Positions 5,511-15,923 of a stretch of 15,923 nucleotides of DNA are shown in pieces; within the stretch, counting starts at the first letter, position 1; each line of letters begins with the position of its first letter. This stretch comes from Deinococcus sp. (GTDB lineage: Bacteria > Deinococcota > Deinococci > Deinococcales > Deinococcaceae). The notes beneath the pieces are model-generated. The model was not told where the DNA came from and ran no database searches. It saw nothing but the letters and a program-made list of their open reading frames with translations. The stretch is from NCBI RefSeq assembly GCF_025362455.1, contig NZ_JANYGJ010000256.1, positions 1-15,923 on the forward strand, in the 5' to 3' direction. The translations under genes and the position numbers were made by a program.

Positions 5511-6830
5511 ATGCTGATGCCCCCCTCGCTCGTTAAACGCGGCCTGCCGCTGCTGGCCCTGCTGACCACCGGTGCGGCGCTGGCCGCCGATGCCAAGCCG
5601 GTCCTCAACTCCGGCGACACCGCCTGGATGATCGTGGCCGCCGCGCTGGTGCTGTTCATGACGCCCGGCCTGGCCTTTTTCTACGGTGGCCTGACCCGTT
5701 CGCAGAGCGTGCTCAACACCATGATGATGAGCTTTATCTCCATCGGGCTGGTCTTCGTGATCTGGATGCTGGGCGGCTACTCCATCGCCTTTACCGAGGG
5801 CAACAAGTTCTTCGGCGGCCTCAGCGCCTTCGGGCTCAACGGTCTGGCCGGTCAGCTTTCCGGCACCATTCCCTCTTACGTCTTCGCGGCGTTTCAGGCC
5901 ATGTTCGCCATCATCGCGCTGGCGCTGATTTCGGGCGCCGTCATCGAGCGGATGCGCTTCGGGGCCTTCGTGCTGTTCGGCGGGCTGTGGAGCCTGCTCA
6001 TTTATTCCCCGCTGGCCCATATGGTCTGGGGTCCGGGCGGGCTGCTGTTCACTATGGGTGCCCTTGATTTTGCGGGCGGCACCGTCATCCACATCGCGGC
6101 GGGCGTCAGTGCGCTGGTCGCCGCCACCGTGCTGGGGCCGCGTCTGGGCGCCGGGCGCATCGCCCACGTGCCGCACAACGTGCCCTTCGTGCTGCTGGGC
6201 GCCGCCATTTTGTGGTTCGGCTGGATCGGCTTCAACGCCGGAAGCGCCCTGGGCGCCAACCAGAGCGCCGCGCTGGCCTTCATCACCACCTGTATGGCCA
6301 CGGCGGCGGCCATGCTCACCTGGCTGACCTGGGAGAGCCTGCGCGGCGGCAAGCCCACCGCCGTCGGCGCCGCCACCGGCCTGGTCGTCGGGCTGGTCGC
6401 CATTACCCCGGCCTGCGGGTTCGTGTCGCCCTGGGCCTCGCTGGTGGTGGGCATGCTGGGCGCCACCGCCTCGTTCTGGATGGTGCAGCTCAAGCGCTCC
6501 CTCAAGGCCGACGACGCGCTCGACGTATTCGCCTGTCACGGCGTCGCCGGAATCGTCGGTGCCTTGCTGACCGGCGCCCTGGCCTGGACCACCGGGCAGG
6601 GCAAGCCGGTGGGCGAGCAGTTCGCCATCCAGGCGCTGGCCGTGCTCGTCAGCGTGGTGTTTTGCGGCCTGGGCAGCTTTATCTTGCTCAAGCTGGTCGG
6701 GCTGGTCATTCCGCTGCGCGTCACCGCCAGCCAGGAAGTCGGCGGCATCGACATTTCCTCGCACAGCGAGCAGGGCTACGCCGAGACCGAGAGCGGCCTG
6801 AGCACGCCGGTGATGATCGGCGGCGACTGA
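5511..6830 (+). CDS. amtB: Ammonium transporter, Amt family
   Basis: This protein carries ammonium across the cytoplasmic membrane as part of nitrogen assimilation. It has 439 residues, with a cleavable-looking signal sequence (ALAADA, about 21-27) followed by about eleven membrane helices. Family marks are AFFYGGLTRSQSVLN (about 55-69), the Amt signature ALDFAGGTVIH (about 184-194), and the twin pore histidines His194 and His343 (ACHGVAGIVGALLTG). GFNAGSALGAN (about 240-250) lies in between. The C-terminal cytoplasmic tail, GIDISSHSEQGY, is the region that contacts P-II in known complexes. The ATG follows AAAGGAG with 6-base spacing. The gene begins 51 bases after the P-II gene and ends shortly before a strong terminator, so the two form one operon. 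Confidence 0.96.
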   Translation: MLMPPSLVKRGLPLLALLTTGAALAADAKPVLNSGDTAWMIVAAALVLFMTPGLAFFYGGLTRSQSVLNTMMMSFISIGLVFVIWMLGGYSIAFTEGNKFFGGLSAFGLNGLAGQLSGTIPSYVFAAFQAMFAIIALALISGAVIERMRFGAFVLFGGLWSLLIYSPLAHMVWGPGGLLFTMGALDFAGGTVIHIAAGVSALVAATVLGPRLGAGRIAHVPHNVPFVLLGAAILWFGWIGFNAGSALGANQSAALAFITTCMATAAAMLTWLTWESLRGGKPTAVGAATGLVVGLVAITPACGFVSPWASLVVGMLGATASFWMVQLKRSLKADDALDVFACHGVAGIVGALLTGALAWTTGQGKPVGEQFAIQALAVLVSVVFCGLGSFILLKLVGLVIPLRVTASQEVGGIDISSHSEQGYAETESGLSTPVMIGGD

Positions 6831-6920
6831 ATTCACCCGGAACGTTCACCTGGGCTGGGCTGGGCTGGACCTCAATTTCATCCTGCCTTTATCTAGCCTG
6901 CCTTGATCTAGACAGCCACG

Positions 6921-6946
6921 ACCCCCGGAGGCGACCGGGGGTTTTT
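6921..6946 (+). terminator. Rho-independent terminator of the P-II/amtB operon
   Basis: The perfect 8-bp stem ACCCCCGG (6921-6928) / CCGGGGGT (6935-6942) has a 6-base loop and runs directly into TTTTT. This is a textbook terminator separating the nitrogen operon from the ATP synthase operon. Confidence 0.92.
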
Positions 6947-6972
6947 GCCGTCCCTGCTGTCCGTCAGGGACT

Positions 6973-7003
6973 TTGTACAGCCCGCTACAGAGGCTGCTAA
7001 ACT
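6973..7003 (+). promoter_or_regulatory. Candidate upstream promoter of the ATP synthase operon
   Basis: TAAACT (6998-7003) is preceded by TGC, giving an extended -10 pattern. TTGTAC (6973-6978) lies 19 bases upstream, somewhat farther than ideal. Confidence 0.4.
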
Positions 7004-7077
7004 CGGCACAGACCGCCCACCGCCCGCTGAACACCCCACTTCGGGACCGACGTCCTCAAAAGTCGGCTGGGACGCTG

Positions 7078-7086
7078 TGATAAGAT
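7078..7086 (+). promoter_or_regulatory. Candidate extended -10 promoter of the ATP synthase operon
   Basis: TGATAAGAT (7078-7086) fits an extended -10 element and is followed by a T-rich start region. No -35 match is visible 17 bases upstream. The extended -10 could compensate, as it does in other bacteria. Confidence 0.4.
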
Positions 7087-7230
7087 TTTTACTGAGCACG
7101 GCAGTCCAAGCAGTCGGGCCAGACACAGCATGTTTGACCTTCCGCACGCCCCCAGGGCGCGGTGGGTCGTGTGCCACGAAACACCCAAGCACCAGATGCG
7201 CGCACCACCAACACAAGAAGGGGGAAGGAT

Positions 7231-7548
7231 TTGGACGCCTCAAGTCGGATTTTAAGTGAACTCGCCACCCGCGAGCAGGCGCTCGACGCCCAGATCGAGG
7301 CCGCCCGTCAGGACGCGGCCCGCGAGATCGAAGCCGCCGAGGCCCAGGCCAAGGTTGTCATTCAAGGTGCCCAGGAGCAGGTCAGGGCCATGACCCACAG
7401 CCGTGAGGCCGAGATGCAGGCCGAGGCCCAGAGTATTCGCGCCGAGGCCGCCGCGCAGGCCGCTTCGCAGGCCGAACTGACCCACAGCCGCTCGGACGCC
7501 CGCATGTCGCAGGCCGTCGAGACCATCTTGCGGGCGGTGTTGCCGTGA
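7231..7548 (+). CDS. V/A-type ATP synthase subunit G (peripheral stalk, also called H)
   Basis: This 105-residue protein is almost entirely a charged, alanine/glutamate-rich coiled coil (about residues 5-90) and ends in VETILRAVLP. The Thermus G subunit, as I recall it, has a closely similar end. With subunit E it forms the right-handed coiled-coil stalks that hold the catalytic head still against the rotor. I chose TTG at 7231 because a strong GGGGG ribosome site ends 6 bases upstream and homologues start with a short sequence before the coil. GTG codons at 7162 and 7171 are in frame but would add a poor N-terminus. This is the first gene of the operon and overlaps subunit I by four bases. 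Confidence 0.85.
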   Translation: MDASSRILSELATREQALDAQIEAARQDAAREIEAAEAQAKVVIQGAQEQVRAMTHSREAEMQAEAQSIRAEAAAQAASQAELTHSRSDARMSQAVETILRAVLP

Positions 7549-9617
7549 TTAGCCCCATGCAGCAGGTCGTGATCGCCACTCGCAAGCGCGAAAGCCGGGA
7601 AGTTATCGGAGCGCTGCAAACGGCGGGCGTGCTGCATCTGGTGCCGGTCTCCGGCCAGGGGGTGCTGAGCGCTGGCCCCCACAGCAGCGAGGACGCCGAG
7701 TACCGCCGCGAGAGCGAGCGGTTGCTGGCCCGCGCCGAGAGCACCCTCAGCGAGCTGGGCGCCGTGCGCCGCCAGGCCGGGCGCCTGCCGCCGGAAAGCG
7801 AGTGGCCCGCCGTGCTGGAGGAGGCGGCCACTCCGGCTGCCGACCTGGCCCGGCGGCGTCAGGCGCTCGACGGCGATCTGGAGGTGCAGCGCACCTACGG
7901 CGAGGCTGCGGCGGCGCTCAGCGAACTCTCCGGCGGGCTCGACCACAGCCGCCGGGTCTCGCTGGTGCCGTTTATCTATCAGAAGCCCGAAGAACTCGCC
8001 GCGCTGCAACTGGCGCTCCAGGGCAGCCTGGAAGGCCGCTTCGAGCTCTCTACCCGTGCGCTGCCCAGTGCCAAAGCTGGGGTGGGCGCCGGATTCGTCG
8101 GCGCCATCGCCACCCTGGTCATCGACCGGGACGCCGCCCGCGCCGCACTCGGCAAGGCCCGCCTCGGCGAGCTGCGGTTGCCGGGCCGCTTCGACGGGCA
8201 GCCGCTGGGCGAAGTTGCCCGCGAACTGGGCCGCATCGGGCGCGAGGGTATCTCGCAGCGTGACGCCCTGGAGCGCGAACGGGTCGCCCTGTCCGACCAG
8301 GTGGGGCCGACCCTCTTTGCCATGCGCGACGCCCTGAGCGATCAGGTCGCCATTCACGACGTGCAGGGCATGAGCGCACGCGGCAAGTACAGCCTGGTGA
8401 TGCAGGGCTACGTGCCCGAAGACCGGCTGGGCAACCTCAAATCCGCGCTGGAACAGTTCGGCAATGGCGTCAGCTACGAGTTGCACGCGCCCGACCCACA
8501 CCAGGCCGCCGAGATTCCGGTGCAGCTCAAGAACACCTCCTACAGCAAGAACTTCGAGCTGATCCTGGGCATGCTGCCGCTGCCGCGCTATGGCAACTTC
8601 GATCCCACCGGCATCATCTCGTTCTTCTTTCCGCTGTTCTTCGGGTTTATTATCGCCGACATCGGCTACGGGCTGCTGTTCTTTATCGTCGGCACCTGGT
8701 TCGCCACGATGGCCAGGAACAATAAAGGCGTCAACCTGTCGGCCATGAACGCTTACTTAGGCCCCGACACGATGGGCAAGCTGGGCGTCATCATCCGGAC
8801 CATGAGCACCTGGGCGATCTTCTGGGGCTTTTTGACCGGCGAGCTGTTCGGCAACCTCGGCGAGCACCTGCACCTGTTTTACATCAGCAAGCCGGTCATC
8901 GAATCCATCTGGCGCTTCCCGGCGGGCTTCGTGCCGGTGCTGGAGGAAACGGGCCTGCTGCCTATCGTCTTCCCGCGCTTGGCGCCCTGGTTTACCAACA
9001 CGGCCTTGATTACCACGCTGCTCATCGGCATCTTCATGGTGCTGTGGAGCTGGGGGATCCGGGTGCAACTCGCCGCCCGCCACAATGACAAGCACCACCT
9101 CTGGGAAGCCATCGGGATGCTCGGCGGCCTGGTCGGACTGGTCAGCCTGGGCTTTCTGAGCAAGGGCGGCAACCAGCTCACCAGCGGCGGCATCTACTCA
9201 GACTTCTCCAACCCGCTGCTGACCTTGATGTACCTGGGCTTCGCGGTGTTTTTCCTGGGCATGGTGATGTCGAAAGTCTTCCTGATGATTATCGAGATTC
9301 TCTCGCAGGGCGGCAACATCATCAGCTTCGCCCGACTGTTCGCGGTGGGCGTGGCCGGAGCGATCCTGGCCAACCTCGCCACCGATGTCGGCTGGAACCT
9401 CTACAAGAACATCGGCGTGCTGGGCATCATCTTCGGCATTCTGCTGGCGCTGCTGGTCCACGCCTTCGCGCTGGCCATCACCATCATCGGGCATGTGCTA
9501 CAACCGATCCGTTTGCATTTCGTCGAATTCCTGACGCCCACCGGCTACCACAACGAATCCGGCACGGCGTACAGCCCGCTGCGGCGCCTGAGTGCTGCGG
9601 CGCTGGCCAAGAAATAA
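7545..9617 (+). CDS. atpI: V/A-type ATP synthase subunit I (membrane stator, subunit a homologue)
   Basis: This is the stator subunit that forms the proton half-channels beside the rotor ring. It has 690 residues. Residues 1 to about 340 are a cytoplasmic arm with long coiled coils (about 50-130 and 220-265) that binds the peripheral stalks. The membrane part follows, starting FDPTGIISFFFPLFFGFIIADIGYG (about 352-376, given here only as a position marker for the family's DIGYG motif). It contains about eight helices. The essential channel arginine is Arg597 in ISFARLFAVG. The start is GTG at 7545 within a GTGA overlap with subunit G, which suggests coupled translation; the ATG four codons later is an alternative. 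The length is usual for the family. Confidence 0.94.
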   Translation: MISPMQQVVIATRKRESREVIGALQTAGVLHLVPVSGQGVLSAGPHSSEDAEYRRESERLLARAESTLSELGAVRRQAGRLPPESEWPAVLEEAATPAADLARRRQALDGDLEVQRTYGEAAAALSELSGGLDHSRRVSLVPFIYQKPEELAALQLALQGSLEGRFELSTRALPSAKAGVGAGFVGAIATLVIDRDAARAALGKARLGELRLPGRFDGQPLGEVARELGRIGREGISQRDALERERVALSDQVGPTLFAMRDALSDQVAIHDVQGMSARGKYSLVMQGYVPEDRLGNLKSALEQFGNGVSYELHAPDPHQAAEIPVQLKNTSYSKNFELILGMLPLPRYGNFDPTGIISFFFPLFFGFIIADIGYGLLFFIVGTWFATMARNNKGVNLSAMNAYLGPDTMGKLGVIIRTMSTWAIFWGFLTGELFGNLGEHLHLFYISKPVIESIWRFPAGFVPVLEETGLLPIVFPRLAPWFTNTALITTLLIGIFMVLWSWGIRVQLAARHNDKHHLWEAIGMLGGLVGLVSLGFLSKGGNQLTSGGIYSDFSNPLLTLMYLGFAVFFLGMVMSKVFLMIIEILSQGGNIISFARLFAVGVAGAILANLATDVGWNLYKNIGVLGIIFGILLALLVHAFALAITIIGHVLQPIRLHFVEFLTPTGYHNESGTAYSPLRRLSAAALAKK

Positions 9618-9692
9618 CGAGTATCACCCAGCCCCCTCGCTGAGCACTGCCCCGTCTAAAGACCAAGTTCCCCAATTCAAAGGAGTTCCCGC

Positions 9693-9998
9693 ATGACCAA
9701 GACCAACAAGATCGCCCTCGCTGCCCTCGTTCTCGCCCTGTCGTCCACCGGTTTCGCCCAGGAGACGGCCAAAGCGGTCAACACCAACGGCGGCCTGATC
9801 GCCGTGGGCGCGGGCCTGGCGCTGGGTCTGGGCGCCATCGGCACCGGGCTGGCGCAGGGGCGCATCGGCGCCGCCGCCGCAGGCGTGACCGCCGAGAACC
9901 CCGGTCGCCTGGGTCTGATGCTGCTGTGGTTCGCCATCCCCGAAACCCTGGTGATCTTCGGTCTGGTCGGATTTTTCATCCTGTCGGGCAAAATCTGA
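9693..9998 (+). CDS. atpK: V/A-type ATP synthase subunit K (rotor ring proteolipid)
   Basis: This is the c-type rotor subunit. The 101 residues comprise an N-terminal signal sequence (about 1-22, with GFAQ at the likely cut) and a two-helix hairpin. Helix one contains GAGLALGLGAIGTGLAQG (about 39-56), and helix two contains WFAIPETLVIFGLVGFF (about 79-95). The ion-carrying carboxylate is Glu84 in PETL. I see no extra polar residues of the sodium-binding kind in helix one, so proton coupling is more likely (inference). It has its own strong ribosome site, AAAGGAG, 7 bases before the ATG after a 75-base spacer. That fits the need for many copies per complex. Confidence 0.95.
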   Translation: MTKTNKIALAALVLALSSTGFAQETAKAVNTNGGLIAVGAGLALGLGAIGTGLAQGRIGAAAAGVTAENPGRLGLMLLWFAIPETLVIFGLVGFFILSGKI

Positions 9999-10001
9999 AT
10001 C

Positions 10002-10562
<561 letters not shown>

Positions 10563-10655
10563 GGATGTCCAGACTAACGTTTCGGTACTCCGCAAACGGC
10601 GCTCCGTCCCTGCACTCTCGTCTGAACATCTGCGCTCCACCGCTCGCTCTGCTCG

Positions 10656-10684
10656 GTTTATCTGTTGATAAACGTGGTTTTTTC
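10656..10684 (+). terminator. Terminator-like hairpin just upstream of atpC, inside the operon
   Basis: GTTTATC (10656-10662) pairs with GATAAAC (10667-10673) around a 4-base loop. GTGG and a six-T run (10678-10683) follow, three bases before the atpC start. The stem is AT-rich and short, so termination would be partial at most. It may instead act as an mRNA processing site or shape translation of atpC. Confidence 0.5.
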
Positions 10685-10686
10685 TA

Positions 10687-11670
10687 ATGCCCGACGACTA
10701 CGGTTACATCAACGCCCGCATTAAAATGATGCGGACCAAGCTGCTCGATGGCCGCGCATTCGACGGCGCCCTGGGTGCCCAGACCTACCCTGAATTTCTG
10801 CGGCTGCTCAGCGAAAGCGAGCTGTCGGGCGACCTCGCCGGGGCCACCGCCCAGGGTGCGGGCCTGAGCGAACTCGACACGGCCCTGTCGCAGAACTTCT
10901 TCCAGAGTGTCGAGAGGGTCTACCGCCTGGCCGACGGCGACGCCAAGGTCGAAATCGGTGTGCTGCTGCAAAAGTGGGACCTGGTGAACCTCAAATCGCT
11001 GGCCCGTGGCCTGACCAGTGGCCGCAGCGGCGAGAGCTTGCAGTCCAGCCTGATCCCCGGCGGCACCATTCCGATGACGACCCTCCAGACCGCGCTCCAG
11101 GGCGGGGAACTCTCGGTGGCGGCCAGCGCCATCACGCTGAGCGGGCATCCGCTGGCGGCGGCCTTCCGTGAGGGCGTGGCGGCGTATGGCGCCAGCGGCA
11201 AGCTGCTGGACCTGGAAATCGCGCTCGACCAGGCGTACTACCGCTACGCGCTGCGGGTTTCGCGCAACACGGCGCTGCGGCATTACCTGTCGCGTGAGGT
11301 GGACATCACCAACGCCCTGACCTCAAGGGCACTGAGAGGTGGGGGTGCCAACCCGGCCCTGTTCGTCGAGGGTGGCCGCAACATCGACGCGGCGACCTTC
11401 GCCCGCCTGACCGACGGCGACCCCAGCGGCGCGGGCGAGATGGCCCCGATTCTGGAAGCCGAGAACAGTGAGAGCGCCGAGCGCGTGGCCAGAGGGCTGC
11501 TTGACGAGGCCGCCCGCAACGCCGCCGCTGGCGACCCGCTGGGCGTGGGTGTGGCCATCGACTACCTGCGCCGCAAGGAACAGGAGATCGCCAAGTTACG
11601 CCTGATCGGGCGCGGCAAGTTCTATCAGGTGCCCAACGAGCAGATTCGTCAGGAGGTGGCCGAAGCGTGA
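10687..11670 (+). CDS. atpC: V/A-type ATP synthase subunit C (central stalk cap, subunit d homologue)
   Basis: This is a funnel-shaped soluble subunit that sits on the rotor ring and receives the D/F shaft. The 327-residue protein starts PDDYGYINARIKMMRTKLLDG, as in other family members. Three pseudo-repeated helical domains (about 1-105, 106-210 and 211-327) each carry a leucine-rich segment of the LRLL or YLRR type. Near the end is IDYLRRKEQEIAKLRLIGRGKF (given as a position marker, about 295-316), the family's most conserved part. The ATG has no ribosome site because the bases before it are a T-run. It overlaps subunit F by GTGA. Confidence 0.92.
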   Translation: MPDDYGYINARIKMMRTKLLDGRAFDGALGAQTYPEFLRLLSESELSGDLAGATAQGAGLSELDTALSQNFFQSVERVYRLADGDAKVEIGVLLQKWDLVNLKSLARGLTSGRSGESLQSSLIPGGTIPMTTLQTALQGGELSVAASAITLSGHPLAAAFREGVAAYGASGKLLDLEIALDQAYYRYALRVSRNTALRHYLSREVDITNALTSRALRGGGANPALFVEGGRNIDAATFARLTDGDPSGAGEMAPILEAENSESAERVARGLLDEAARNAAAGDPLGVGVAIDYLRRKEQEIAKLRLIGRGKFYQVPNEQIRQEVAEA

Positions 11671-12041
11671 GCCAACCCTCATCAACACAGTCCTCTAAGA
11701 ATTCAGGTGGGACCAGTCAGAAAGTCGTCGTGCTGGCCGATGCCGAGACTGCCACCGGCTACCGCCTGGCGGGCGCCCAGGTCGTCGAGGCCACTGCCGA
11801 CAACGCCCAGGCCAAACTCGAAGACCTGATTCAGAACGGCAACGTGGGACTGATCGCCGTGGACACCGGGTTGATCGCTGATCCGGCGACCAGCACCGCC
11901 CGCATCATGCGGGGCCGGGATCTGCCGATCATCCTGCCGATTCCCAGCCTGCGCGACGCGTTTAGCACCGACCAGGTGGACGCCAAAGCCTACATGGGCA
12001 AATTGGTGCGCGACACCATCGGCTTCGACATCAAGCTGTAA
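11667..12041 (+). CDS. atpF: V/A-type ATP synthase subunit F (central stalk)
   Basis: This is a small Rossmann-like subunit that binds the D shaft and can change position to regulate the motor. It has 124 residues. An N-terminal Ser/Thr/Gln-rich stretch of about 18 residues is extra, and the core follows: VVVLADAETATGYRLAGAQV (about 20-39), matching the family's D..T..GFRLAG pattern. The nucleotide-fold core ends with LPIILPIPSL (about 86-95), and a C-terminal helix completes the protein. It starts with GTG inside the overlap with subunit C, and AGGAGG lies 10 bases upstream. Met codons further in would remove conserved core, so GTG is preferred. A 103-base spacer separates it from subunit A. 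Confidence 0.92.
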   Translation: MSQPSSTQSSKNSGGTSQKVVVLADAETATGYRLAGAQVVEATADNAQAKLEDLIQNGNVGLIAVDTGLIADPATSTARIMRGRDLPIILPIPSLRDAFSTDQVDAKAYMGKLVRDTIGFDIKL

Positions 12042-12115
12042 AGTTGGGGTATTCACTCCGGCCTTACCGAGTTTCTCCAATCCGCGCTTCCCAAGCATCA
12101 CCCCTTTCTCTTACC

Positions 12116-12138
12116 TAAGAAACTACTTTCTTAAGGAG
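12116..12138 (+). promoter_or_regulatory. Hairpin abutting the atpA ribosome binding site
   Basis: TAAGAAA (12116-12122) pairs with TTTCTTA (12127-12133) around a 4-base loop. The stem ends on the first base of the AAGGAG ribosome site (12133-12138). It could influence ribosome access or protect the 5-prime end of a processed message. The function is inference. Confidence 0.45.
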
Positions 12139-12144
12139 TTTTCC

Positions 12145-15314
<3,170 letters not shown>

Positions 15315-15320
15315 GGGGCG

Positions 15321-15458
15321 ACCCCTCACCCCGCTGCTTCGCAGCGCCCCTCTGCAAGCAGGTCTTCGACTCTCCCCAAGGTAGAGGGGTCAGAGCAAAA
15401 AGATCAGGGTTTTGCTTTTTGCTCCCTCTCCGTAGGGGAGAGGGCTGGGGTGAGGGGT
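15321..15458. repeat. 138-bp palindromic element between atpB and atpD
   Basis: The element is bounded by perfect 12-bp inverted repeats, ACCCCTCACCCC (15321-15332) and GGGGTGAGGGGT (15447-15458). Inside are hairpins CGCTGC/GCAGCG (15332-15346), GAGCAAAAA/TTTTTGCTC (15393-15401 with 15416-15424) and CCCTCTCC/GGAGAGGG (about 15424-15444). Its left part, 15329-15358, matches the reverse complement of 4081-4110 at 29 of 30 bases, and 15360-15376 matches the reverse complement of 3987-4003. It is therefore a member of a dispersed family inserted in the operon, leaving the atpD ribosome site untouched. Confidence 0.8.
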
Positions 15459-15473
15459 TAGTCAGTCCCACAC

Positions 15474-15483
15474 AAGGAGGTGA
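15474..15483 (+). promoter_or_regulatory. Full-length Shine-Dalgarno site of atpD
   Basis: AAGGAGGTGA is a ten-base match to the 16S rRNA 3-prime end, with 6 bases to the ATG. It is the strongest ribosome site in the window and fixes the start of atpD despite the repeat just upstream. Confidence 0.9.
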
Positions 15484-15489
15484 CACCAT

Positions 15490-15923
15490 ATGGCAGACAT
15501 CAGCCCCACCCGCTCCGCCCTGCTCGCCAGCAAGGCCAGCTTGAAGACGGCGACCAGCGGCGCGGACCTGCTCAAGCGCAAGCGTGACGCCCTCATTGGC
15601 GAGTTCTTCGCGCTGGTCAAGGACGCACTGGCCGCCCGCGAGGAGCTGTCCGGCGTCAGCAAGAGCGCCTACGTGAGTTTGTTCTCGGCCAAAGCCTGGG
15701 ACAGCCCGGAAGCCGTCGAAAGCCTGTCTCTGGCGCAGGGCAGCGAGTACAACGTCAACATGCAGATCGAGAGCATCTACGGCGTCAAGGTGCCCAAGAT
15801 CGATATTCCCGACCGGGGCGGCGCCGTATCGTTTAGCCCGATCAACGTCGGCTCGCGCACCATCCAGGCGGCGGGCGACTTCCAGACGGTGATGAGCGCT
15901 CTGGTGAAGGTCGCCGCCACCGA
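15490..15923 (+). CDS. atpD: V/A-type ATP synthase subunit D (rotor shaft), cut by the window edge
   Basis: This is the central rotor shaft that turns inside the A3B3 head. The first 144 codons are present; the normal length is about 200-225 residues, so the C-terminal helix is missing only because the window ends. The N-terminus, ADISPTRSALLASKASL, followed by GADLLKRKRDALIGEFF (about 24-40), is the classic D-subunit signature and forms the first coiled-coil helix. The middle (about 85-115, VNMQIESIYGVKVPKIDIP) is the family's beta-hairpin region that can act on ATP hydrolysis. The frame is open to the edge. It is the last of the nine standard operon genes. Confidence 0.95.
   Translation, partial: MADISPTRSALLASKASLKTATSGADLLKRKRDALIGEFFALVKDALAAREELSGVSKSAYVSLFSAKAWDSPEAVESLSLAQGSEYNVNMQIESIYGVKVPKIDIPDRGGAVSFSPINVGSRTIQAAGDFQTVMSALVKVAAT

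Larger units (their letters stand above)
6831..7230 (+). other. 400-bp intergenic region: amtB terminator and ATP synthase leader
   Basis: This region holds GGGCT repeated in tandem (about 6852-6867), a short inverted TCTAG/CTAGA pair around 6894-6912, the strong terminator at 6921-6946, and two promoter candidates upstream of the ATP synthase operon. CCGAC/GTCGG can pair around 7047-7066. The leader from the second promoter to the first gene would be about 140 bases. No convincing gene is seen. Confidence 0.6.

Noticed and set aside
4953..6836. Very long minus-strand open frame (627 codons) opposite the P-II gene and amtB
   Set aside because: It mirrors the codon bias of two certain genes on the plus strand and is full of His, Gln and Gly in low-complexity runs, as expected for an antisense shadow in high-GC DNA.
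7020..7075. Possible radiation/desiccation response motif in the ATP synthase leader
   Set aside because: I compared the short CCGAC/GTCGG pairing with the known 17-bp Deinococcus palindrome (TTATGTCATTGACATAA type) and it does not match.
7362..8501. Minus-strand open frame (379 codons) opposite the G and I subunit genes
   Set aside because: It has the same shadow pattern and no domain, and it spans two real genes.

Overview
The window looks like a high-GC chromosome segment from a Deinococcus species or close relative. The evidence is a nine-gene V/A-type ATP synthase operon in the Thermus/Deinococcus gene order (G-I-K-E-C-F-A-B-D), a mix of leaderless and strong Shine-Dalgarno starts, several dispersed palindromic intergenic repeats, and protein variants that I associate with Deinococcus (the P-II protein and a DUF1999/GNAT-like protein). 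No search could be run, so the genus is an inference.

Left part (1-4802), housekeeping and conserved hypothetical genes: lepB (signal peptidase I, +) ends at a clear terminator. A 135-bp palindromic repeat element follows. Three minus-strand genes come next: a DUF503/YlxP-like protein, a small HMA-fold protein without its metal-binding cysteines, and a DUF1999/GNAT-like protein. Diverging from them on + are a conserved hypothetical gene and pth (peptidyl-tRNA hydrolase). A 757-bp gene-free stretch rich in repeats then precedes a DUF4126 membrane protein.

Middle part (4803-6946), nitrogen uptake: a good TTGACA-17-TAACCT promoter precedes a two-gene P-II/ammonium-transporter operon closed by a strong terminator. 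The P-II protein would gate the transporter in response to ATP/ADP and 2-oxoglutarate. It lacks the uridylylation tyrosine (position 51 is Val) and has Glu for Gln39, so its signalling probably differs from the enteric model.

Right part (6947-15923), V/A-type ATP synthase: a roughly 280-bp leader with two promoter candidates precedes genes for the peripheral stalk (G, E), the membrane stator (I), the rotor ring (K), the central stalk (C, F, D) and the catalytic/non-catalytic head (A, B). Three junctions (G/I, C/F, A/B) use the same 4-base GTGA overlap. Three junctions instead carry spacers of 103-175 bp: E-C has a terminator-like hairpin, F-A has a hairpin next to the ribosome site, and B-D has a 138-bp repeat element bounded by perfect 12-bp inverted repeats. 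Subunit D runs off the right edge.

I found no defence system, prophage, CRISPR array, tRNA, rRNA or complete insertion sequence. The most interesting signals are the repeat elements, especially the one inside the ATP synthase operon that has a near-identical fragment in opposite orientation at 4081-4110, and the sequence-divergent P-II T-loop.
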